Positions 51,796 through 60,519 of a stretch of DNA of 64,000 nt are shown piece after piece; positions within the stretch are counted from its first letter, which is position 1; each line of letters begins with the position of its first letter. The stretch is from Gammaproteobacteria bacterium (GTDB lineage: Bacteria; Pseudomonadota; Gammaproteobacteria; Steroidobacterales; GCA-2729495), in NCBI GenBank assembly GCA_021773815.1, contig JAJFJS010000035.1, positions 62,001 to 126,000 of the forward strand. The letters run 5' to 3'. The position numbers and the translations under genes are program-made. The notes below the pieces were generated by a model. That model worked only from the letters and a program-made list of their open reading frames with translations. It had not been told where the DNA came from and searched no databases.

Positions 51796-52372
51796 GCGGC
51801 CGAAACCGGACGCAGAGTTCCTCAAACTCCTTAGCCGCGAGTGGTTCCCGCAACAGCCGGCAACAGGCTTCCTGACTTTGGTCGCCGCGATCCCGATATC
51901 CGCACAGCCGGCAGACGCCGACAGGCGACTGCTGCCGGCCGTCGCGCAGGTCCGCGAGCATCGCGCGCAGATTCGTCGTCATCTGACTGCGGTCGTCGGC
52001 GCCGAGCCGGGCGGCGGCCTGCGCCACTGCTTCGAGCGGGTCGTCCGGCAGTTTCCGCCGCGCGCGGGCCGTCAGGTCGAAACGGACGCTGCGCGCATCC
52101 TTCTCGGATGGCGTGCGTATGAGATAACCCTTCTCGACGAGGCTCTTGACGGTTTGTGAGGCCGTGCCACGCGTCGTCGCGTGAAATTGGGCAAAACCGG
52201 AGATCGTCCGCGAGAACCGGTTTGCCCGCGCGAAGAACCGGATCGCGATCCACTGCGCCGGTGTCAGCCCGGTCGACGCGCAGTCAACATAGGCCGCGCG
52301 ACCGAGCTGCAGCACCAGGTCCGCAATCTCAGATGCGGCACCGGCTGCATCCTCTCGATCATTCGTCACCAT
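51776..52372 (-). CDS. MarR family regulator with C-terminal cysteine cluster
   Basis: A 198-residue winged-helix regulator. The DNA-binding part (about 40-110) includes FARANRFSRTISGFAQFH, ASQTVKSLVEKGYL and RTPSEKDARSVRFDLT. The C-terminal extension carries CRLCGYRD and then EACCRLL (C-x2-C plus CC), which could bind an Fe-S cluster or metal, or sense thiol stress. It is divergent from the Grx/A-type-like/rhodanese gene across the 27-base shared motif, so control of Fe-S genes is plausible. The 3' end overlaps the LLM gene. Confidence 0.85.
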   Translation of the reverse strand: MVTNDREDAAGAASEIADLVLQLGRAAYVDCASTGLTPAQWIAIRFFARANRFSRTISGFAQFHATTRGTASQTVKSLVEKGYLIRTPSEKDARSVRFDLTARARRKLPDDPLEAVAQAAARLGADDRSQMTTNLRAMLADLRDGRQQSPVGVCRLCGYRDRGDQSQEACCRLLREPLAAKEFEELCVRFRPLSSGPA

Positions 52373-52380
52373 ACGGCGAT

Positions 52381-52407
52381 AGTAGCGAGTCGAAACTATA
52401 TTGACAA
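52381..52407 (+). promoter_or_regulatory. Shared regulatory motif upstream of the Grx-rhodanese fusion
   Basis: TAGTAGCGA, then a variable stretch, then AACTATATTGACA; 23 of 27 bases match the block at 34636-34662 before erpA. It lies between the divergent MarR and Grx-fusion genes, 68 bases before the latter's ATG. TATATT (52398-52403) may be its -10 box; TATAGC at 52423-52428 is a second candidate. Confidence 0.6.
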
Positions 52408-52475
52408 CGCTCCGCTCTCGCTATAGCGTGGCGACCTCACGGCGGGCGCCCGGCCCCACAGCGAAGGATATGAAC

Positions 52476-53390
52476 ATGCCGCTCGACAGCGAAACTCAGG
52501 GAATGATCGACAATCTGCTCAGCTCGAACCGCGTCGTGCTGTTCATGAAGGGCACGCCGCAGCAGCCCCAGTGCGGGTTCTCGGCCAAGACGACCGCAGC
52601 GCTAACCATGCTGATTCCCGATTTCTTCTCGGTCAATGTGCTCGAACACCCCCAGCTTCGGGAAGGCATCAAGGTGCATTCGAACTGGCCGACGATTCCC
52701 CAGCTGTACATCAACGGCGAGTTGATCGGCGGCAACGATATCGTCCAGGACATGCTCAACAACGGCGAACTCGCCGACGCGCTCGGCGTGGAGAAACCGG
52801 CGGCGACGCAGCCGACGATCACGATTTCCGACGACGGCATCGCCGCGCTGAAAAATGCCGTGGCCTCGCAGCCCGACGGCGTGCTGCACCTGCAGGTCAA
52901 TGCGAGCTGGACGCACCAGCTCTCGCTCGACGCAAGCCGTGACGGCGACATTCACGTTCATGTCGGCGGTATCGACATCCACATGGACCCGTGGACAGCC
53001 GCGCGCGCCGACGGCCTGAACATGATTCTCGAAGAGGACCTGACCGGGACGCGCTTCATCTTCGACAACCCGAACGCACCACCGGCGGTCAAACCAATGA
53101 CGGTACAGGACCTCAAGGCGCGACTCGATGCCGGCGGCGATGTGGTCCTGATCGACGTGCGCTCGGATGAAGAACGCAGCGCCGGATCGATTCCGGGCTC
53201 GCGGCCGTGGAACGACGAGACGCGAATCTTCGTCGAGTCGCTGCCGAAGGATGTCGAGATTATCTCCTGCTGCCAGGCCGGCGGCCGCAGCCAGGCGCTG
53301 GCCGATGCGCTGCGTCAGCGCGGGCATACGGATCTGTACAACGTCACCGGCGGCATCGCAGCCTGGAACGAGGCGTTCGGCGCCTCCTGA
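52476..53390 (+). CDS. Three-domain Grx4 / degenerate A-type carrier / rhodanese protein
   Basis: A 304-residue protein likely acting in Fe-S or sulfur trafficking. Residues about 1-105 are a monothiol glutaredoxin with the CGFS motif (QCGFSAKT, Cys near 33). About 110-205 aligns with ErpA/IscA but lacks all three cluster cysteines: GGGCSG is replaced by NASWTH and TCGCG by PAVKP, while GTRFIFDNPNAP is kept. About 210-304 is a rhodanese with the active-site loop CCQAGGRSQ (near 265). ATG 52476 is preferred because AAGGA lies at a normal distance. It shares an upstream motif with erpA and is divergent from a Cys-rich MarR regulator. Confidence 0.9.
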   Translation: MPLDSETQGMIDNLLSSNRVVLFMKGTPQQPQCGFSAKTTAALTMLIPDFFSVNVLEHPQLREGIKVHSNWPTIPQLYINGELIGGNDIVQDMLNNGELADALGVEKPAATQPTITISDDGIAALKNAVASQPDGVLHLQVNASWTHQLSLDASRDGDIHVHVGGIDIHMDPWTAARADGLNMILEEDLTGTRFIFDNPNAPPAVKPMTVQDLKARLDAGGDVVLIDVRSDEERSAGSIPGSRPWNDETRIFVESLPKDVEIISCCQAGGRSQALADALRQRGHTDLYNVTGGIAAWNEAFGAS

Positions 53391-53406
53391 GCCGGCCGCG
53401 CGCGAG

Positions 53407-54153
53407 CTACCGGCTCTTGCGCGTCAGATGCACGTGGTGCCGATAGACATCGGCACGATAGTAGGCCACCAGCCGCTCCACCGGACGCCGTTGCTCGTCG
53501 AACACGACGAGCCGCATATCCATCAGCGGTGCACCGACGGCGACATGCAGCAGGCCCGCGAGCCGCGTATCGGCCAGCGTAGCGCCGAACACCTGGTCGG
53601 CGGAGGCCACACTGACACCGGCCCGCTCGAGCAGCGTCAGCATCGGCTGCTCGTTGAGTTCGGACAACGCAAAACCGATCGAAAGATCCGCCGGGATATA
53701 CGTCACGTTGTAGCCGATCGGCTCGCCGTCGAGTATGCGCACATGCGAGGCGCGATGAACCCGTGCGCCATCCGGCAACCGGAGGTCCGTGCGGGTCTCA
53801 CGATCGGCGGCAATCGTGACGATTTCGGAGCTGGAAACGCTCGTGCTCTTGCCCAGGCGATCGACCTTCAGCAACAGCTGCTCCATGTCGCCGGTCATCG
53901 GCGGCTCGGCCAGGTCCTCGACGACGAACGTGCCGCGGCCCCGGCGGCGCACAACCATCTCCTCGTCGACAAGCATTTCCATGGCCCGACGCACCGTAAT
54001 CTTCGACACGTCGAACATCTTGCACAGGTCGTTCTCGGTCGGCAGCCGCTCGCCGGGGGCGTAACGACCGCGGTAGATCCAGTTGCGCACCGCCGTGTAC
54101 ACCTGGATGTACCGGGGGCTGCGTATCTGCGAATTGTCGATCTGTTCTACCAT
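53407..54153 (-). CDS. GntR family (HutC/UTRA) transcriptional regulator
   Basis: A 248-residue regulator. The N-terminal winged helix has VRNWIYRGRYAPGERLPTE, DLCKMFDVSKITVRRAMEML and RRRGRGTFVV. The C-terminal UTRA effector domain (about 95-245) includes RLPDGARVHRASHVR and ERLVAYYRADVYRHHVHL. ATG 54153 is taken as start (GTG 54156 possible). It is 22 bases downstream of the amine oxidase stop on the same strand, so it probably controls the amine oxidase/TonB receptor locus in response to a small ligand. Confidence 0.92.
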   Translation of the reverse strand: MVEQIDNSQIRSPRYIQVYTAVRNWIYRGRYAPGERLPTENDLCKMFDVSKITVRRAMEMLVDEEMVVRRRGRGTFVVEDLAEPPMTGDMEQLLLKVDRLGKSTSVSSSEIVTIAADRETRTDLRLPDGARVHRASHVRILDGEPIGYNVTYIPADLSIGFALSELNEQPMLTLLERAGVSVASADQVFGATLADTRLAGLLHVAVGAPLMDMRLVVFDEQRRPVERLVAYYRADVYRHHVHLTRKSR

Positions 54154-54175
54154 CACACTCGCACCTGCGGGCGAC

Positions 54176-55582
54176 TCATAAACTCAGGATCTCGAGGGCC
54201 GCGCGCTCACCGGATTCCAGCGCGCCCTCGATTCCGGCCATCAGCACCGCGGTATGTTCGCCGGCAAAATGGATGCGCCGATGCGGATCGGCCAGCACGT
54301 TGCCGTATTTTCGAATCTGGCCCGGCTTGCGATAAGCCGTGACGCCACGCACGAACGGGTCGCGGCTCCATGAATGGGCGCCGATGTATCGCAGGCGCCC
54401 CTGCATGCTCGGGCGCATCCGGTACAACTCGGCCTCGACGTAAGCGACGACGTCGGGCATCGAGAGTCCGGCAACGGCCCGATCGGCCGCCCCGGGCAGG
54501 TTGACCCAGAGGTAGTCGTGCTCGGTGTTCACGCGCCGCATGACCTTGCTGACGGGGCCGTTCGACCACATCGCCTCTGGTCGGCCATCGATCTCCCAGT
54601 ACGGCTCCAGCGGCCGGAAATACAGCGCCGTCGATTGCCGGTACGGCAGTTCGCGCAGCGCCTCGGCCTGCAGCGCCGGCAGCGCGGGCGTGATCTCGAC
54701 ATCGCGCAAGATCGTTGTCGGTAACGTTGAGACGACAAAGCCCGCCCGGTATTGGCTGCCGTCTGCACAGTCCACGACAACCCGGTCGGACTCCGCGTGG
54801 ATCGCCCGAACCCACCGGTCGAACACGACCGGTTCAGTCAGCGCCACCGCCATCGCAGCCGGCACGCTATCGGCCCCCTCTTCGACGAAGATATACCCCG
54901 GCTCGCTTTTGGCTGCCCGGCGCCGGGTCGCGCGGATCATGTCGCGGATCACGTACAGCGTCGAAACCTGGTCCGGCGGCGTGCCGGCGGCCGGTGCCTG
55001 CAGCAGTTCGAGTGCCGCGGGGCTGATGCCGTGGCTCAACAGGAAATCGGAATAGGCAAAGTCGTACGGCAGCAGTTCGTCGTCAAACCAGTCGAACTCG
55101 CCGCTGGTCACGCGCTCGGGCAGCGGGAACAGACCCTTGAGCCGGTTGGGCTTGACGGACCGCTCACGCGCCGTGAGGCCGTTCTGCGTTGCCACCTGCC
55201 ATTCCGCGAGGCTGTAGGGCACGCCGTCGATGTGATACTCGTACTCCTGCACGAGCTGTCGGCGGCCCAGGTGCAGGCCGTGCCGTTGCGCCAGGTCGAT
55301 CATGCGCGCATAGAGCGGGCCGATCTCGTGACCGCCGGTCTCGACCGGACCGGGTGCATGAAATTCGGTGTGTACGCGGCCGCCGACGCGGTCGCTTGCT
55401 TCGAGGACCAGTACGCGGGCGCCGCCCTCTTGCAGCAACAAGGCCGCGTTCAGGCCGGCCAAGCCCGCCCCGAGGACGATGACGTCGGCGTCGAGGCCGC
55501 CGCCCGAACCGCAGGCGCCGAGGACCGTGGGCATTAACAGGCCCGCCCCGGCTCGCTGGATGAATTGACGCCGCCCGATCAT
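54176..55582 (-). CDS. Tat-exported FAD amine oxidase
   Basis: A 468-residue flavin monoamine oxidase-like protein. The start MIGRRQFIQRAGAGLLMP is a twin-arginine signal and LGAC may be a lipobox. FAD-binding VIVLGAGLAGLNAALLL (near 34-50), ASDRVGGRVHTEF, and the C-terminal IHFAGEHTAVLMAGIEGAL (near 437) define the family. It would oxidise an amine or amino acid in the periplasm. A GntR regulator follows and a TonB receptor gene lies upstream on the same strand. The tail of the window holds a second, partial member (63024). Confidence 0.88.
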   Translation of the reverse strand: MIGRRQFIQRAGAGLLMPTVLGACGSGGGLDADVIVLGAGLAGLNAALLLQEGGARVLVLEASDRVGGRVHTEFHAPGPVETGGHEIGPLYARMIDLAQRHGLHLGRRQLVQEYEYHIDGVPYSLAEWQVATQNGLTARERSVKPNRLKGLFPLPERVTSGEFDWFDDELLPYDFAYSDFLLSHGISPAALELLQAPAAGTPPDQVSTLYVIRDMIRATRRRAAKSEPGYIFVEEGADSVPAAMAVALTEPVVFDRWVRAIHAESDRVVVDCADGSQYRAGFVVSTLPTTILRDVEITPALPALQAEALRELPYRQSTALYFRPLEPYWEIDGRPEAMWSNGPVSKVMRRVNTEHDYLWVNLPGAADRAVAGLSMPDVVAYVEAELYRMRPSMQGRLRYIGAHSWSRDPFVRGVTAYRKPGQIRKYGNVLADPHRRIHFAGEHTAVLMAGIEGALESGERAALEILSL

Positions 55583-55685
55583 CGCCAGCTGATTATCGTT
55601 GACTGATCTTTATCAGGCATGGCCGCGGCAGCGGTAGCCCCGGACCGGGTGCGGCCAAACGCCGCACCCGGCTGGGGTGGATGAA

Positions 55686-58127
55686 CTAGAAATTCCAGAC
55701 CGCGCCGATACCGACCTCGCGGCCCCGCGAAACGCCAAGCCCGCTACAACGCTGCGAGGGGCTGGTGAACGTCGTCAGCGCCGCATTCCGGTAAGAACAC
55801 GAGCTCGTGCCGGAGAAGTTGCCCGGCGACGTCTTGTCGTTGTTCAGGTTGCGCGCGAACAGCGAGATCGTCCAGATTTCCGTGCCGAAATTCGTCAGCA
55901 GGTTGACCTGAGTGTTGTCGCCGACCCAAGCCTTGTTGGCGATATCAACATAGGCTTTGCTGCGGTACGTCGCGTCGAGCCGGACCAGCAGGTCGTAGCC
56001 CGTCATGACGGCCGTCGCATACTCGATGCCGCCGCTGATCGTGGTCTTCGGCACACCCACGGACCGCTTGCCCACCATCGTGTCGCCGTCCAGGATTGCC
56101 CGGTCCAGCGACGATCCCGGGATGAAGTCCGTGTCGTACTCGTGATCGGCGACACCGATGCCCAGATTGGCCGTGATGTTTTCGGTGATCCCGGCGAAGG
56201 CCTCGAACTCGAAGCCCCAGACGGTGGATTCGCCGACGTTCTGCGTGAACGATTGCGTCGTGAGCGGCAACTGGGCCGTCTGCTGCTGGTCCTCGACGTC
56301 GAGGTAGAAGACGGAGAGTGAAGTCTGCACCCGGTCATCCCAGAAGCTGTTCTTGGCGCCGATCTCGTAGTTCTGCAGGTCTTCCGGCTCGACGTAGACG
56401 AAGTCGGCGAAGTTGCCGACGAAGCCCGTCGGTTCGCTGGTGTTGAACCGGCCGCTCTTCGTGCCTTCCGAATACAGCACGTAGTAGGTCTGCGTCTCGC
56501 TCGGCTGCCACGTCAGCGTGACGCGCGGCAGGAACTCGTTCTCGGATTCTTTCAGGTCATAGCCGTTGTCATCGCCGAAGCTCGCCAGGCGACAATCCGG
56601 GCACTGCTTCTTCTCGATCGTCTCACGCTGGAAACGTGCCTCGAGAGAGGCGGTCAACTCGTCGATGATGTCGAACTCGATCTGGCCAAACGCCGCGATG
56701 TTCTCAAGATCATCCGGGCCACGGTCGACGATCCTGTGGACGTTGTCCAACGCGGTAATGGAACCACTGTGCGACGTCCGGGGGGTGAAATTGTCGACGC
56801 TGTAGTTCGTGTTCTTCTCATCGAAGTAGTAGAGCCCGGCCAGCCAGCGCAGCCGCTGCTCATCAGGCGATATGATCCGCACCTGGTGCGAGTAGTTCTC
56901 GAAGTCCTCCTCGGTCGCAAGAAAGGCAAACGCAGACTTGCCGCCCGGATAGACACCGTTGCCGGCGCCGAAGAACGGGTCGAAGCCGAGGCCGTCGACG
57001 TTACCGCGCGCGATGAAGTCGTTATTCGACTGGAGTTCGGACCGGAACCACGATCCCCGGTAGGAGACTTCATAGCCGCTCATGTCATATTCGACGATCA
57101 GCGAGGCGAAATCGCGGTCCTGATTCTCGCCGCAATCGAGGGGCGAGCCGCGGCCAACCGAGCCGGTCTCCGGATTGATCGTACCGTCAAGGACACCGGC
57201 CGTCGAGGTGCTCGACCGGTCGTAGTTCGGCTGACACTCGGTCGTGCCTTCGATCGGGTGCATGACCTCGCCTGACGGCCATAGATGGCCGTTGCCAAGG
57301 ACGGTAGTCGCAACACCGTTGGCGATCCACTCGTCGGGAGCCGTGGTATGAATCATCGCGGTGTCATCACGGTCTTCGGCCCGGTTGTAACGGAACTTGA
57401 CCGACAGGTTGTCCATCGGCTCGGCATAGAGCACGAGTCCGAAGGCCGTGGTCTCTTCGCCACCGACTCCGGTACTGCCCGACGGCGTGCCGGCAAAGCT
57501 CTCGACTTCGCTGTACGAACCCGAGACCGAACCCCAGAGCTTGTCGGCCATGATCGGGAAATCGAGCCGGCCGCTGAGATCATATTTCGGCGTGCTGCCG
57601 ACCGAGTACTGTGAATAGCTGCCGCCGAACTTACCGGTCAGGTCATCGACCTTCGGCGTCCGCGTCACGAGATCGATCGCGCCCGTGTACGTGGAGCGAC
57701 CGAACATCGCGCTCTGCGGACCGCGCACGACTTCGACGCGTTCCAGGTCCTGCAATTTCAGGCTGGCAATCGAGCCACTCTGGTAGATGCCGTCGACGAA
57801 AACCGAGACGCCGCGCAGCTGTTCGTTGGTCGTGTTCGGCGACAGGCCGCGCATGACGATCGTCGAAGAACGCCGCCCCGACGGGGTGCGAATGTCCAGC
57901 GACGGAACCCAGCGGTCCAGGTCGTCCAGCGTCGTAATGCCGAGTTGCTCAATCCTCTCTTCATCGACAACCGAGATCGACAGCGGCACATCGTATAACG
58001 ACTGCTCGCGACCCTTGGCCGTGACGACGATCTCTTCCCTGGCTGCCACCGGGTCACTGATAATCAGCCCCGTCGTGGCGATCGCGCACGCGGCGATGCC
58101 GCTGCGAATGAACCTAATCCTCGACAT
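55686..58127 (-). CDS. TonB-dependent receptor upstream of the amine oxidase
   Basis: An 813-residue outer-membrane receptor. The signal (FIRSGIAACAIATTGLIIS) is followed by a TonB-box-like REEIVVTAKGREQSL, a plug with LRGVSVFVDGIYQSG and VEVVRGPQSAMFGRSTYTG, and a long barrel ending in GIGAVWNF with terminal Phe. ATG 58127 fits AAGGGGG at 8 bases. It is likely co-regulated with the Tat amine oxidase (103 bases downstream) and GntR genes as an uptake-and-oxidation unit. Substrate unknown. Confidence 0.93.
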   Translation of the reverse strand: MSRIRFIRSGIAACAIATTGLIISDPVAAREEIVVTAKGREQSLYDVPLSISVVDEERIEQLGITTLDDLDRWVPSLDIRTPSGRRSSTIVMRGLSPNTTNEQLRGVSVFVDGIYQSGSIASLKLQDLERVEVVRGPQSAMFGRSTYTGAIDLVTRTPKVDDLTGKFGGSYSQYSVGSTPKYDLSGRLDFPIMADKLWGSVSGSYSEVESFAGTPSGSTGVGGEETTAFGLVLYAEPMDNLSVKFRYNRAEDRDDTAMIHTTAPDEWIANGVATTVLGNGHLWPSGEVMHPIEGTTECQPNYDRSSTSTAGVLDGTINPETGSVGRGSPLDCGENQDRDFASLIVEYDMSGYEVSYRGSWFRSELQSNNDFIARGNVDGLGFDPFFGAGNGVYPGGKSAFAFLATEEDFENYSHQVRIISPDEQRLRWLAGLYYFDEKNTNYSVDNFTPRTSHSGSITALDNVHRIVDRGPDDLENIAAFGQIEFDIIDELTASLEARFQRETIEKKQCPDCRLASFGDDNGYDLKESENEFLPRVTLTWQPSETQTYYVLYSEGTKSGRFNTSEPTGFVGNFADFVYVEPEDLQNYEIGAKNSFWDDRVQTSLSVFYLDVEDQQQTAQLPLTTQSFTQNVGESTVWGFEFEAFAGITENITANLGIGVADHEYDTDFIPGSSLDRAILDGDTMVGKRSVGVPKTTISGGIEYATAVMTGYDLLVRLDATYRSKAYVDIANKAWVGDNTQVNLLTNFGTEIWTISLFARNLNNDKTSPGNFSGTSSCSYRNAALTTFTSPSQRCSGLGVSRGREVGIGAVWNF

Positions 58128-58298
58128 AATCATTTCCCCCTTGGGAATAAAAGATACGTTGACGCGCTGCAATCGGGGCTGCGTCCGTCCCATGCCCCGA
58201 TTACACCGGCAGATCTTCCAGCAATACGCCAGCGCTGCCAATTGTGGGTATTACGGACCCGCGCGCTGCAACGCATTGGCCCGTCATACTCGTACTAA

Positions 58299-58314
58299 GT
58301 TGATGATAACATCA
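58299..58314. promoter_or_regulatory. Operator-like dyad upstream of the TonB receptor
   Basis: TTGATG ATAA CATCAA is a perfect 6-bp inverted repeat in a locally AT-rich patch about 170 bases before the receptor ATG. It is a candidate site for the GntR protein encoded at 53407 or another dimeric regulator. Confidence 0.35.
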
Positions 58315-58351
58315 ATTTATTAAGTCGCAAGCCAGCCGCATGGGCGGTCGG

Positions 58352-58822
58352 TCAGGGCGCGGATAGCGCGGGAACGGCCGGGAAAAACCAGTCCGGCCCG
58401 GCGCAGGGCGCCGACAATTCGATGTCGAGCGCGACCTCGGCGGCCGGAAACGCGTCGGCCACGGTTAGACCGGCAATATCGGTGCGACCGGTCGGCGTAC
58501 ACAGCACACCGTCACCGTCGGTATCGAGCCACGCATAAACGACCAGCCCCTCGCCCAGCTCGACGGGATAGTCGAACGCATGGCGAAACTCGCCGACCGC
58601 GGCCGGGAAGCTGCCGATGAATTCCAGCGGATGCCGCAACGGGCCTTCGAGCGCCCACGCGTGATACAGATTGACGGTCACCGGACGGCCCGCGCCCACG
58701 CCCTCAGGCGCCCGAATCGCGCCGACGACCGTGACCGGCGTCGTCACCGGCGCCTCTTCGGCTGCACAACCGATCAACAGCACCGCAAGCACACCACTCA
58801 ACCCCAATAAGCGGACACTCAT
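58352..58822 (-). CDS. Small putative lipoprotein
   Basis: A 156-residue exported protein with a type II signal: VLAVLLIGC, lipobox LIGC. The mature part is beta-rich (VTVVGAIRAPEGVGAGRPVTVNL, GLVVYAWLDTDGDG) with a Ca-binding-like DTDGDG turn and a pair of cysteines. Family not recognised. ATG 58822 follows AAGGTGG and begins 13 bases after the stop of the amidohydrolase lipoprotein gene, so the two form an operon. Confidence 0.75.
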   Translation of the reverse strand: MSVRLLGLSGVLAVLLIGCAAEEAPVTTPVTVVGAIRAPEGVGAGRPVTVNLYHAWALEGPLRHPLEFIGSFPAAVGEFRHAFDYPVELGEGLVVYAWLDTDGDGVLCTPTGRTDIAGLTVADAFPAAEVALDIELSAPCAGPDWFFPAVPALSAP

Positions 58823-58835
58823 ACGATAACCCACC

Positions 58836-59855
58836 TTATAACTCGAACGCCGGCATGTTGAACACGCGACTGAAATTGTCGGCCAGCACCAGGCGCATCT
58901 CATCGACAGTAAACCCGGCCGCCTGCATTGCCGCGACAAATGCATCCAAGTGCGAGGCGACGTACCCGGGGAACTGCGGCCCGTCCGAGCCGTAGATCAG
59001 CTTGTGTGCAACATTACCTTTCTTGATCCGGCCGACGAAATCGGCCAGCACCTGTTCAGCCCGTTTCGCGCCGAGCGCGCCCGGCTCCATGTAGACGTTG
59101 TCGTAGCGCTGCGCCAGATCGATACAGGCATCAACGTAGGTCAGCTTGCGGTTGAGAGTATCCCAGCCGGCATGGCCGAGGATGAAGATCGTATCCGGAT
59201 AACGCCGGATTGCATCCTCGAGGTAATACGGATTGGTATACGGCGGCTCCATGCGCACGCCGGGGTTCGGACTCGTCGCCGTATGCAGGTAGATGGGCTT
59301 GCCGAGCCGCCCGGCAATCTCATAGATCCCGTAGAACCGCGGATCATCAAACCGAAACTGCTGGTGTGCATGCGCAAGCTTGACACCGACCATGTTGTCG
59401 AGCTCCGTCAACGCGGCCTCGAACGCGGCCAGTTGCTCTTCCGCATCGACATTCCACTGGTCGACGCGGATGCTGGCAAAACCGAACAGCCGGGACGGGT
59501 CGGCTGCGATCTGCTCGGCGACGAATTCGTTGGTCGCGATGCCGGTCGTATGCGGGGAATACAGCGCGAACACGCCGCCGGCGCTGACGCCGCCGTCGTC
59601 GAGATGGCCCAGGATGCCGCTGCCCGACAGCCAGCGGTCCATCAGCAATCCCATCGACCACTTGAAGCCGCGCGGAATGCGCTCTGCGATGCGCGCCTGA
59701 AAACGCGGCGGTGTCATATCGAATGTACCGGTGTGCAGGTGCAGGTCAACGACGGCGAGTCGCTGGCCGTCGACAACGACGCCCGGCTCACGCTTGCCGC
59801 CACACGCGGAAAGCACCAACGCACAGCACAACGCAACTGCGATCAATCTGCCCAT
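58836..59855 (-). CDS. Amidohydrolase-family lipoprotein
   Basis: A 339-residue metal-dependent hydrolase anchored as a lipoprotein (VALCCALVLSACGG, lipobox LSAC). The fold is the amidohydrolase_2 (ACMSD/TIM-barrel) type: VVDLHLHTGTF (metal motif HxH), KPIYLHTATSPN, TIFILGHAGWDTL and LIYGSDGPQFPG (metal Asp). Such cytoplasmic enzymes usually decarboxylate or hydrolyse aromatic acids; a lipoprotein form acts in the periplasm or at the surface. ATG 59855 follows GGGGGTGG. It is 94 bases downstream of the PPOX gene. Confidence 0.85.
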   Translation of the reverse strand: MGRLIAVALCCALVLSACGGKREPGVVVDGQRLAVVDLHLHTGTFDMTPPRFQARIAERIPRGFKWSMGLLMDRWLSGSGILGHLDDGGVSAGGVFALYSPHTTGIATNEFVAEQIAADPSRLFGFASIRVDQWNVDAEEQLAAFEAALTELDNMVGVKLAHAHQQFRFDDPRFYGIYEIAGRLGKPIYLHTATSPNPGVRMEPPYTNPYYLEDAIRRYPDTIFILGHAGWDTLNRKLTYVDACIDLAQRYDNVYMEPGALGAKRAEQVLADFVGRIKKGNVAHKLIYGSDGPQFPGYVASHLDAFVAAMQAAGFTVDEMRLVLADNFSRVFNMPAFEL

Positions 59856-59949
59856 ACCACCCCCAAAGGCGTTCTCGACACGCACAGCATACCGATGCAA
59901 CGCGCTGAATTCATCTGCACGAGCGGTCAACTCCGCCGGCAACGACGCA

Positions 59950-60516
59950 TCACTCAGCGGCCTTCGCCCATTGTCGATACCAGTAGCGATCCGATCGCTT
60001 CTCGCCCCCGGTATCGTCCGCGACGGACTCCCACAATCGGGAAAATCGCAGCGCCCGCGGGCAATGTGGATAGACTTCGTCGATCTCGATCCGCAGCGCC
60101 TGCTGAACGGCGGTGCGCTCGTCCGGATCGAAGACCGGCGCCTCAACACCGTCGGCCGCCAGCGTCTCACTGTCGACCACCGTGGCGCGTCCGTTCGCGC
60201 GCACGGTCACGCCGCAGCCGGGGATCATGAAGATCAGGCCGACCTTCGGATTTGTCTCGATGTTCTGGTACGACTGGAACAGCTTGTTGCCGGGCAGGTC
60301 GGGCAACAACAGCGTGCGCTCGTCGATGACGCGGATGAATCCGGGCCGGCCGCCCTTCGGCGATGCGTCGCAATCCCCGTGCGCATTACTGGTCGCCATG
60401 ACAACGAACGGCGCGCTGCGTATGAATTCCTGAACGACGGCGTCCATGGTCGGCTGGATCTTCTGCAGGATCGCCGGATGCGGCTCACCGAATGCCTGTT
60501 GCGCACGATTGGACAT
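59950..60516 (-). CDS. Pyridoxamine 5'-phosphate oxidase-related FMN protein
   Basis: A 188-residue split-barrel flavoprotein (PPOX family, MSMEG_1061-like). VVMATSNAHGDCDASPKGG (near 38-57) and LLLPDLPGNKLFQSYQNI (near 68-87) are typical. Such proteins bind FMN and reduce or protect against small molecules, but few have an assigned function. ATG at 60516 is 3 bases after the stop of the YdjM-like gene, so the two are in one operon. Confidence 0.8.
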   Translation of the reverse strand: MSNRAQQAFGEPHPAILQKIQPTMDAVVQEFIRSAPFVVMATSNAHGDCDASPKGGRPGFIRVIDERTLLLPDLPGNKLFQSYQNIETNPKVGLIFMIPGCGVTVRANGRATVVDSETLAADGVEAPVFDPDERTAVQQALRIEIDEVYPHCPRALRFSRLWESVADDTGGEKRSDRYWYRQWAKAAE

Positions 60517-60519
60517 GCC

